A DNA stretch of 64,000 bases, taken from NCBI RefSeq assembly GCF_900240275.1, contig NZ_LT964761.1:152004-216003 (forward strand), in the 5' to 3' direction. The notes beneath the pieces are model-generated. The model made no database searches and was not told where the DNA came from. It saw only the letters and a list, made by a program, of their open reading frames with translations. Position 1 is the stretch's first letter. Each line of letters begins with the position of its first letter. Position numbers and translations under genes: made by a program. Below are positions 26,949 through 33,648 of the stretch, piece after piece. The DNA comes from [Lactobacillus] timonensis (GTDB taxonomy: Bacteria > Bacillota > Bacilli > Lactobacillales > Lactobacillaceae).

Positions 26949-26982
26949 CAGCTGCTAGCGAAAAACTAGCAGCTGTTTTTTT
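26949..26982 (+). terminator. Terminator of the 69-aa gene
   Basis: CAGCTGCTAG/CTAGCAGCTG stem, loop CGAAAAA, then TTTTTTT. Confidence 0.88.
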
Positions 26983-26991
26983 ATTACTTAA

Positions 26992-27978
26992 TCAGTCACC
27001 AAACTTATTCTGCACCGGATCCGTTGCCTCCGTCAGTACGGCAACATTCTTCTTTTTGAAATAGACCCGTTCCGCATTCTTGAACATGATGTCGGCCAAC
27101 TCATCAGAAGTTAGCCAGTTACACTGTTGCAGCCAAGTAGTCAAGTGGTGATAAGAGTTAAAAGTTGCCGACCATGGCGAATCAGTCCCCCAGATGAGGT
27201 GCTGGCTACCCAAAATCTGCAGTGCCAGCTTGACATCCTTCTGACACCGCGGAAAAGTAAAACGCTCATCACCCTGTTCACCTTCAATATCTTGGATGGC
27301 GGAAAGGTCAGTGTAAACATTTGGCAACCCTTTCCACTGCTGAAAGGCATTAGCCAGACGGTCCAAATGATCACAGTTGGGAAAAGAAAGGTGGCAGACA
27401 ACAAAGTCTAATTGCGAATAGGTCCGAGCCAAATTGGTAATTGCCTCCGGTTGGTAGCTGACCTGGTCAGAACTGCCATAGTCGACCACCACTACGCTCC
27501 CGGGAAAGTCTGATAAGTAATGAAAGATCTGTCCACACTCAGGAGTCAGGTCAAGACGAAATGCCTGATGGTAGCCATGAAGGCCACCACCTTGCGAGAT
27601 TTCAAACTTCATCACCCGGACACCAAGCTGGCCAACATATCGTTTCACAATCGTCATGGCGTGGTCCATGAACGGATCGACGGAAAAGGAAGTCATAAAG
27701 CGGTGGGGATAATGTTTTGCCACCTGCCAAGAATAATAATTCTGGTAACCATTCAAACTTCCCTGAAGCAACACTGCCTTGTCAATTCCATTTTCATCCA
27801 TAACCTTGAGAGCGGATTCAGCTAAGAACTGATCATCTCCCCACCCATCGGGGATGAGCTTAATCACCTGGCCGCTATCCCAAATTGCCCGACCATTACC
27901 CAGCGGCGTTAGTCGTCCCTGACCATTTAAACCTGCGAGACTGCGGACAAGGTGCAAGTGTGCATCAATTTTCTTCAT
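26992..27978 (-). CDS. Amidohydrolase-family metal-dependent hydrolase
   Basis: A 328-residue TIM-barrel protein of the amidohydrolase-2 type. It begins MKKIDAHLHL, with the HxH metal motif at about residues 7-9, and later has HLSFPN (metal or catalytic His) and WGTDSPW with the conserved Asp. Members decarboxylate or hydrolyse aromatic acids and lactones; the substrate here is unknown. GGAGGG precedes the ATG. It stands alone and has no obvious catabolic partner genes. Confidence 0.82.
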   Translation of the reverse strand: MKKIDAHLHLVRSLAGLNGQGRLTPLGNGRAIWDSGQVIKLIPDGWGDDQFLAESALKVMDENGIDKAVLLQGSLNGYQNYYSWQVAKHYPHRFMTSFSVDPFMDHAMTIVKRYVGQLGVRVMKFEISQGGGLHGYHQAFRLDLTPECGQIFHYLSDFPGSVVVVDYGSSDQVSYQPEAITNLARTYSQLDFVVCHLSFPNCDHLDRLANAFQQWKGLPNVYTDLSAIQDIEGEQGDERFTFPRCQKDVKLALQILGSQHLIWGTDSPWSATFNSYHHLTTWLQQCNWLTSDELADIMFKNAERVYFKKKNVAVLTEATDPVQNKFGD

Positions 27979-28023
27979 TCTAATCCCTCCACAACGGTCA
28001 TTATAATCTGTTGAAGAACACGA

Positions 28024-28056
28024 AAGAAGACCAGCACAAACTCAAGTGCTGGTCTT
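28024..28056 (-). terminator. Terminator of hsp20
   Basis: AAGACCAGCAC/GTGCTGGTCTT 11-bp stem with loop AAACTCAA, followed by CTTTCTTT on the minus strand and GTTTATT on the plus strand. Confidence 0.7.
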
Positions 28057-28076
28057 GTTTATTACTTGACGATTAA

Positions 28077-28499
28077 TTAGTCAATCTCAATCCGGTTGCC
28101 CCCGTCACCATTTAAGGTCAGCTTTGGCAAAGTCAAGATCAAGACACCGTCCGTGTACTTAGCATTAACCTTATCAATGTCGACATCAGGCAAACGGTAC
28201 TGCCGACTCAGTTGACCATAACTACGTTCACTGTGCAAAACGTTACCTTCCTTATCTGACTCATCCGCAAAGGTATCGCGGTGACCAGTAATCGTCAAAA
28301 CATTGTTATTGTAACTGATGTGAATATCCTTCTTATTGAATCCAGGCATATCAACCTTGACCCGGTATTCCTTTTCTGTTTCTGCGATATCAGTCTTCAT
28401 ATAGTCTGGTGTTTCGTCAAAGAAGCTCGGGTTCGTCCAATTACGAACGTTCATCATATCATCAAAAAAGTTCTTCCGACGTTCAATATCATTAGCCAT
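28077..28499 (-). CDS. Small heat shock protein, Hsp20 family
   Basis: A 140-residue alpha-crystallin-domain chaperone. The core runs from KTDIAETEKEYRVKVDMPGF to the C-terminal GVLILTLPKL, followed by a short tail. It holds unfolding proteins in the cytoplasm. The ATG at 28499 follows GAAAGGAAG. A CIRCE element lies about 75 nt upstream, so HrcA control is expected. Confidence 0.93.
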   Translation of the reverse strand: MANDIERRKNFFDDMMNVRNWTNPSFFDETPDYMKTDIAETEKEYRVKVDMPGFNKKDIHISYNNNVLTITGHRDTFADESDKEGNVLHSERSYGQLSRQYRLPDVDIDKVNAKYTDGVLILTLPKLTLNGDGGNRIEID

Positions 28500-28572
28500 A
28501 TTAATGCTTCCTTTCCGCTCAATGTGTTTACACTTATATCCTAACCTAATTGTGCAAGGGAGCAAGTCATTT

Positions 28573-28599
28573 TTAGCACTATTAGGGGTAGAGTGCTAA
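28573..28599. promoter_or_regulatory. CIRCE element (HrcA operator) of hsp20
   Basis: TTAGCACT-A, nine spacer bases, GAGTGCTAA: 17 of 18 arm positions match the CIRCE inverted repeat. A weak promoter (TTGCTC, TAGGAT) lies downstream of it on the minus strand. Confidence 0.85.
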
Positions 28600-28780
28600 A
28601 AATCTCTTGACTATTCTTAACTAACCTTGTTAGACACTTACTGCGCCACAGTTTGCCAGATCCGTAATTTTTTCGTAGCTTTCTCAAGACCAGCCCAACT
28701 TTTTTACTTCATATGAACATTTTTTCATTACTGACTCAAAGAAAAAGCCATGGTCAACCGACGGTACTGTACCCTGTCAA
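28600..28780. other. Intergenic stretch without a recognised gene
   Basis: Between CIRCE and the IS3 end. I see no ORF, RNA or promoter I can support. It does not contain the missing C-terminal half of the ISL3 transposase fragment found at 30401-30775. Confidence 0.5.
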
Positions 28781-28803
28781 GTTGACACATTAAATAATAA
28801 AAA

Positions 28804-29649
28804 CTAGTTGGCCTTGCCGAAGCGATATTCTGCTGCGGTAAGGTCATTTCTTTTGCCTGAAATAAAGGAATGCGTAAAGTAATCGATACCTTCTGTCACC
28901 AGCTGTTCTAAGTCTTCAAACGTTTGTGGTTGTGGTGAGTGTGCTAACCAGATAGATTTAAAATCAGCCCACCAGTGCTCCATCACCGCATTATCAGCTG
29001 GTGTTCCTGGGGCTGAGTAACTATGTTGGCTGTTATTACTAGCCAAGTAGTGGTTGAATGCTTTGGAAGTATATGCTGCTCCGCGATCAGTGTGGATTAG
29101 CGGTGCCAGACCTCCGGCTTTCTGCTTGGCCATTTGAAATACTTTAATAGCCCCAGTACTCGTTTCTGTAGGCGTAATAATCCAACTAAGTGGGTATTGA
29201 CCGTATAGATCCAGAACAACGTGTAGACGGACTTTGTACTTACGAATGTTGTAGGCAATTTCCGTCGTGTCCGTCACCCACACCTGATTTGCGGCAGCTT
29301 GTTCAAACTGGCGGTTCAGGGTATTCTGTGCTTCATAAGTTTCCTGCTCCTGCACACGTTTTCTCTTAGGCTGACGATAGTCCGCTTTAATACTGTGTTC
29401 CTTCATAATGCGCATGACGCGCTTCTTGTTAACTGTGTATGATAATCTTTCCCGCTTTATTAAACGGGTCATCTTGTCATAACCAACGCAGTGTTTATGT
29501 TGTGCTTCTAACTGTTTAACGAGCTTTAGAATTTCTTGATCTTGAATATCATGAACCGTCGGTTCATGGGTAAGCCACTTGTAGTAAGCCTGCCGACTTA
29601 CCCCGGCTGCTTTAACTAGATCAGATACCTTATACCCACTTTGGCTCAT
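28804..29649 (-). CDS. IS3-family transposase OrfB (catalytic)
   Basis: A 281-residue rve-type integrase core with the HTH_21 region near residue 50 and the DDE residues: VWVTDTTEIAY (D), LIHTDRGAAYTS (D) and NAVMEHWWADFK (E). The ATG at 29649 overlaps the orfA stop (ATGA). In this family the active transposase is usually an OrfAB fusion made by -1 frameshifting; whether coupling or frameshifting operates here is unclear. Confidence 0.9.
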   Translation of the reverse strand: MSQSGYKVSDLVKAAGVSRQAYYKWLTHEPTVHDIQDQEILKLVKQLEAQHKHCVGYDKMTRLIKRERLSYTVNKKRVMRIMKEHSIKADYRQPKRKRVQEQETYEAQNTLNRQFEQAAANQVWVTDTTEIAYNIRKYKVRLHVVLDLYGQYPLSWIITPTETSTGAIKVFQMAKQKAGGLAPLIHTDRGAAYTSKAFNHYLASNNSQHSYSAPGTPADNAVMEHWWADFKSIWLAHSPQPQTFEDLEQLVTEGIDYFTHSFISGKRNDLTAAEYRFGKAN

Positions 29650-30353
29650 TTCCTGAATCGCTTGATATCGTCCGGCCGTTCCACCTCCCGATTGTGTATT
29701 TCGACCAATTTTTTTGCGAAGGCAATCTGTACCTCCCGTTCCTTCGCTTTAGCTTTCAGCTGCCTTACTTCTTGTCGTAATCTTTCCACTTCATTGGTTG
29801 GTGTTTTGCCTTTATGGCGACCCCGGTTATCCTGAAGGGATTCCCAATCGTGAGTTCTTTGGTACTTTCGTACCCATGAATAGACCCGTTGATAGCTGAC
29901 ATTAAATTTTTCTGCCGCGGCTTGATAGTTATACTCGTGATCAATTGTCCATTGAGTAATTTGCCGTTTCTCCTCAAAAGTAACTTTTCGGCCCACTTTC
30001 CTAGCTCGCTTTCTTGTTGCGTAAGCAACACTTAATTGTCCACTATTGTACCGGACAATCCATTGATGTAGTTGGGAAAGACTACGAATTTGATATCTAT
30101 TGAGAATTGCTTGGCCTGACAGGGTACCTGAAAGGTAAGCTTTAACGGCTAATCGCTTGGTTTGAAGTGTGTACCTGTGATTGTGTTCAGGGCGAATCAA
30201 TCCAGCCAAACCAGCCGTTAAAAATTGTTTAATCCATCTGTTAAGGCTAGAGGTCCGCACCTGGTGATAATCCGCGTATACCCCGAGTGAGTAGTCTGAA
30301 TCTTGGTAATTACTGAGTAACCTTAATTTTTCCGTCGTTGAATATGTTCCTAT
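29646..30353 (-). CDS. IS3-family OrfA (DNA-binding), probable non-AUG start
   Basis: Two helix-turn-helix units (SLNRWIKQFLTAGLAGL; NYQAAAEKFNVSYQRVYSWVRKYQ, split) and a C-terminal coiled coil. Conventional starts begin only at GTG 30260, which would delete half of the first HTH. The open frame continues upstream as GTYSTTEKLRLLSNYQDSDY to an in-frame TGA. The first codon after that stop is ATA at 30353, and AGGGGG lies 7 nt before it. I therefore give ATA as the probable start; a mutated ATG is an alternative. Confidence 0.75.
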   Translation of the reverse strand: MGTYSTTEKLRLLSNYQDSDYSLGVYADYHQVRTSSLNRWIKQFLTAGLAGLIRPEHNHRYTLQTKRLAVKAYLSGTLSGQAILNRYQIRSLSQLHQWIVRYNSGQLSVAYATRKRARKVGRKVTFEEKRQITQWTIDHEYNYQAAAEKFNVSYQRVYSWVRKYQRTHDWESLQDNRGRHKGKTPTNEVERLRQEVRQLKAKAKEREVQIAFAKKLVEIHNREVERPDDIKRFRK

Positions 30354-30400
30354 TCAAAACACCCCCTAGAGATGACACTTTTATTATTTAAAGTGTCAAC

Positions 30401-30775
30401 CCTAAGGGGTATTGTACGGTCTTTGATAATGAATTGCTTCACGTTATTAGCAATCCGACAGCCGCGGCTAATGCCTTTAATCGTGGCGATTTTCGTCACG
30501 GTTTGCGGACATTTAGTGGACGGCTTACAGATATACTGCTGTTTTTTAATCATGAGAATGGTCTTTACACCAGCGACCGACAGGGCGGTAATGACTACTG
30601 GGCGATGACGAAAACCATTCTTCAACATCGGGCGTCCACAAACAGGACAACGACATTCACCAGTCTTGACCAAATGAATGATTTTGGTTTGGTCATCAAT
30701 AGTCTCAGCCCCTTCTTTATCCAGCTGAAGCCCTGGGTCTTGGATTCCGGTTAAAAAGTTGATATCATTAGTCAT
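30401..30775 (-). pseudogene. ISL3-family transposase, N-terminal fragment
   Basis: About 125 residues of an ISL3 transposase: CPVCGRPMLKNGFRHRPV and the zinc-binding pattern CKPSTKCPQT, then the helix-turn-helix onset. AAGGAAATTAATCCTC precedes the ATG. The frame is cut at KDRTIPL by the IS3 inverted repeat. Sequence differs clearly from the ISL3 transposase at 91-1380, so it is another ISL3 lineage. Not functional. Confidence 0.85.
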
Positions 30776-30859
30776 GAGGATTAATTTCCTTTCTGGAGGA
30801 CAATCACCACGATTTAGGCTTTGGGGTGATTGTCCGTTTTTTTTATTGTCATCATAAAC

Positions 30860-30895
30860 GAAAAACGGTACCGATGGAAAATTCCATCAGTACCG
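30860..30895 (-). terminator. Terminator of the LysM protein gene
   Basis: CGGTAC and GATGGAA arms pair with TTCCATC and GTACCG (one mismatch), followed by GTTTTTCG on the minus strand. Confidence 0.8.
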
Positions 30896-30924
30896 AATAG
30901 TGTAGAACCTAAAAAGCTAGTGAA

Positions 30925-31590
30925 TTAGTACCAGCCGTGTGACTGCCAGAATGCTTTGGCACCTGACCATGAACCGTAACGACTTGCGACGTATTGGTCA
31001 GCAACCCGTTCCTGGTTGGCAGCGGAGTAGTCCCCGTTCAGGTATGAAGCAGACAGTTGGTACTTACCAACGTACTGACCGTTGCGGGCACCGTAATTAC
31101 CGCCAGATTCGCGGGCAGCAATCCACGCCTTAGCGGCTGCATCGTTACCAGCAACGTTGGAAGTGTATGAAGCGTAGTTGCTAGTCGTGGTTGCTGAAGC
31201 AGTAGCCGGTGCACTTTGTTGTACCGGTGCACTAGTATTAGCTGCCTGAGCACTTTGCTGTGCTTGAGAGTTATTGTTAGTGGTTTGATTTGCAGCTGGC
31301 AGGGTTGCGACTTGCTGTGCAGTTGCTGGCTTGATTTCACCATCATCCTTGATAACCAGCTTTTGGCCAACGTAGATTAAGTTCTTGTTGGCGATCTTGT
31401 TGTTAGCAGCCAAAGAGTCAACCATGTTCAGGTTGTGAGCATACTTGTAAGAAATACCGGAAAGCGTGTCGCCAGCCTGAACAGTGTAAATAGTGTCCGC
31501 GTTGGCAGTCGTAACAGTTGCGGCAGTTCCAAGTGCCATAGCACCAGCGATCGCTGCAGTCAGTTTGATTGCTTTCTTAGTAAACTTCAT
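30925..31590 (-). CDS. Exported LysM protein with C-terminal lysozyme-like domain
   Basis: A 221-residue secreted protein. The signal peptide ends at about TANA. A LysM domain covers about residues 32-78 (YTVQAGDTLSGISYKYAH), binding peptidoglycan. A Gln/Ala/Thr-rich linker leads to a short C-terminal domain (AAAKAWIAARESGGNYGARNGQYVGKYQLS, split) resembling the transglycosylase-like domain of aggregation-promoting factors. The Glu in ARESGG is the expected catalytic residue. AAAGGATG precedes the ATG at 31590. It has a long AT-rich upstream region. Confidence 0.87.
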   Translation of the reverse strand: MKFTKKAIKLTAAIAGAMALGTAATVTTANADTIYTVQAGDTLSGISYKYAHNLNMVDSLAANNKIANKNLIYVGQKLVIKDDGEIKPATAQQVATLPAANQTTNNNSQAQQSAQAANTSAPVQQSAPATASATTTSNYASYTSNVAGNDAAAKAWIAARESGGNYGARNGQYVGKYQLSASYLNGDYSAANQERVADQYVASRYGSWSGAKAFWQSHGWY

Positions 31591-32003
31591 ATTAATCAAT
31601 TCATCCTTTACTTGTTTGATTCTTTTTCTTTTGTTCTCTTGCAACGGTTACTATAATACAGATCACAAATTACAACCGTTTTACTAACACTTGTCACCAA
31701 GAGCTTTTTTTGTAATATTTCGTCACAAGTCTGACGTACTGTGGGTAGACCGGCAAAAATGAAAATGGCGTGAGCCGCATCACAGCAGAGTTTTTGGCGG
31801 GCCTAAAAAATAACCAGTTTTCAATAAAGTTAACGTTAAAAAAACGGAGAAAAAGTTAAAATTTTTTCCTAAATCCTATAAGAGTACCTTTTTCTTTGTT
31901 TTTTGGCCTTATGTAACAACTTTTGTTACATTGAAACACGGCTAAAAAGAAAAGGGGTTGTGACATAATCCCTCTTATTCATACTAAAAGGTAACAGGCG
32001 GTA
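31591..32003. other. Long upstream region of the LysM gene
   Basis: No ORF I can support. It is AT-rich and contains the palindrome TGTAACAACTTTTGTTACA (31912-31930; 8-bp arms, 3-bp centre), a possible regulator site. TGTAAT near 31711 resembles a half of the WalR motif, but I see no clear second half at the right spacing. Confidence 0.45.
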
Positions 32004-32144
32004 CAACAATGGCCTCTAACGTTCCGGTAAAACCGAACGCTAGAGGCCTATTGTTGCTCGCTGGGGCGTGACTACGAAGTCATAAATGACTTCCGCGTTA
32101 GAACCGTTCAAAAACGAAATCATTCTGATTTCTGTTTCACGGTT
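32004..32144. repeat. Cassette of three consecutive hairpins
   Basis: Hairpin 1 (32004-32056): CAACAAT and CCTCTA arms and GTTCCGGT/ACCGAAC core, about 22 paired positions with few mismatches. Hairpin 2 (32076-32093): GAAGTCATAAATGACTTC, 8-bp perfect arms. Hairpin 3 (32102-32144): outer AACCGT/ACGGTT with inner GAAATCA-TTC-TGATTTC. None is followed by a T run on either strand. GTGACA-like sequences flank the block (about 31960 and, inverted, 32147). This looks like a MITE or a REP-like mobile repeat rather than a terminator. Confidence 0.55.
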
Positions 32145-32167
32145 TGTCACGCTCCCTTCGCGATTTA

Positions 32168-33025
32168 TTATAATTCATCATCACCGACAAAAGTTTTACT
32201 TGCCACTAATTTACCACCTACTCCTGCCGCAAACTCCTGTTGTTGAGGCTGGTAAGGGGTAGCACGGCGGTGCTCATTGACGCCAACAATGAACCGTGCC
32301 ATCCCGCTATCTGCCGGGTGGAGTGCCGTCAGCGTCGTTACACTGCCCTCTCCGTCTAGGTTGCTTTGCAAGTCAACGGTCAGTTGCTGTTTTGCTTGCG
32401 GTACCGCCATTATTCGCACTTGAGCGCCACGTGCCTGATAAACATGCATACCAAAACGAGTCAACGTCGTACTAGAAAGACTGCCGTTATATATATAGGA
32501 AACTGTAGAATCAGTCCCCACTAATAATTCAACCCCGCTAAACAATGGAATATTCGCCTTCCAGTTACGCTGGTCCTTAATTGTCAACTGGCAGTTACTT
32601 CCCACAATGATCAAAGTATGGTAATTAGCCGCCATCAAATCACCGGTTAAGACCACCGGAGAGTTAATTTGCTGGTTGTTTGGTAAATAGAGGAAACGTC
32701 CACCATTCAATAAGGCAAGGTGTAAGGCGTTCAGTTGACTTGCCTGCCATGAAATTCCTTTTTCCATCAGATTTTCTTGACACATGGCTGGATACTGTTT
32801 CACTGCATCCAGTAATGGCAAATCAATTAACTGATTACCAGATGCGGGTTCCTTTTCCGCCACCAAGTGCGTATCCAAACTCTTTTGCCAGGCAGCCGCT
32901 AGTGCCCGTTCTTCCGGGTTAGTCGAAAAATGCGCCAGCAGCGTTGCCGCTAACTGACGCTTTTTTCTGAGCCAGCCGGGTTGATTAGCGCAGGCTGCTT
33001 GGACACGTGAAACTAATTCATTCAT
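32168..33025 (-). CDS. SufB/SufD-family protein, short
   Basis: A 285-residue protein with the SufD beta-helix entry: GGRFLYLPNNQQINSPVVL and YHTLIIVGSNCQLTI. Typical SufD has about 420-430 residues, with conserved Cys/His near the C-terminus; those are missing because the frame stops at GDDEL. The gene lies 19 nt after nrdG and no sufC, sufS or sufU is nearby. It could be a truncated relic or a reduced paralogue tied to the Fe-S proteins NrdG/NrdD. The ATG at 33025 is used. Confidence 0.75.
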   Translation of the reverse strand: MNELVSRVQAACANQPGWLRKKRQLAATLLAHFSTNPEERALAAAWQKSLDTHLVAEKEPASGNQLIDLPLLDAVKQYPAMCQENLMEKGISWQASQLNALHLALLNGGRFLYLPNNQQINSPVVLTGDLMAANYHTLIIVGSNCQLTIKDQRNWKANIPLFSGVELLVGTDSTVSYIYNGSLSSTTLTRFGMHVYQARGAQVRIMAVPQAKQQLTVDLQSNLDGEGSVTTLTALHPADSGMARFIVGVNEHRRATPYQPQQQEFAAGVGGKLVASKTFVGDDEL

Positions 33026-33044
33026 TTCGCTGTCCTCTTCTTTA

Positions 33045-33635
33045 TTAATGTTGCAGTTTATCCCAGATAACAACCTTGCCAGCCTTAAATGACTTTTGAA
33101 CATCAATAATCCGCTGGTTGGAACTTCCCCGGAACTGAAGGGTCAGGTCCTTTTTGGCCAGCAAGAACCGACCGTCAACAAGGATATCCACCAAACTCAA
33201 CAGTTCTTTTTTGTCATCCGAGTCCTTTAGCAACTCTTCCCAGGTGTAGCCAGACCATGACCAAATATCCTTTTGATGACCAAATTCCTTACGCACCCGT
33301 TTACACAGTTTCAGCAAAACAGGGGTATTTAAGAACGGTTCACCGCCAAGTAACGTCAGTCCTTGAACATAATCATGACTGAGATCTTCAATGATTTGGT
33401 CCTCTAATTCCTGGGTGTAGGGCTGCCCATAATGAAAGTTCTGTGCGGCCTTGTTATAGCAGCCAGGACAGTTAAAAAGGCAACCACTAACGTAAATACT
33501 GCAACGGACCCCCTCCCCGTCCACAAAGTTAAATGGTTTGTAGTCTGCAATATAACCAAGGGAATGATCTTTTGCCAGCCATTCCTTCGGCTTCGGGTTC
33601 TTTGGGAGCCGTACTGTTCGCTGTTTATCAGCCAT
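33045..33635 (-). CDS. nrdG: Anaerobic ribonucleotide reductase-activating protein
   Basis: A 196-residue radical SAM enzyme that installs the glycyl radical on NrdD. The CxxxCxxC-type cluster motif is SGCLFNCPGCYN near residue 55, and TLLGGEPFLN follows. The ATG at 33635 follows AAAGGGGG. The stop of nrdD lies 13 nt upstream, so they are cotranscribed. Confidence 0.93.
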   Translation of the reverse strand: MADKQRTVRLPKNPKPKEWLAKDHSLGYIADYKPFNFVDGEGVRCSIYVSGCLFNCPGCYNKAAQNFHYGQPYTQELEDQIIEDLSHDYVQGLTLLGGEPFLNTPVLLKLCKRVRKEFGHQKDIWSWSGYTWEELLKDSDDKKELLSLVDILVDGRFLLAKKDLTLQFRGSSNQRIIDVQKSFKAGKVVIWDKLQH

Positions 33636-33648
33636 CGATCTTCCCCCT

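Larger units (their letters stand above)
28781..30400 (-). mobile_element. IS3-family (IS150-group-like) insertion sequence
   Basis: Terminal inverted repeats of 22 bp with one mismatch lie at 28781-28802 and 30379-30400 (outer part GTTGACAC). The element carries the usual orfA and orfB. No target-site duplication is evident in the 3-4 bases outside. It cuts an older ISL3 transposase gene, whose N-terminal part remains on the right. The other half is absent on the left, so a deletion accompanied or followed insertion. Confidence 0.88.

Noticed and set aside
28750..28802. Longer IS3 inverted repeat including GTAC..TACCC outside the 22-bp ends
   Set aside because: On the right side that sequence is coding sequence of the interrupted ISL3 transposase, so the similarity is probably chance.
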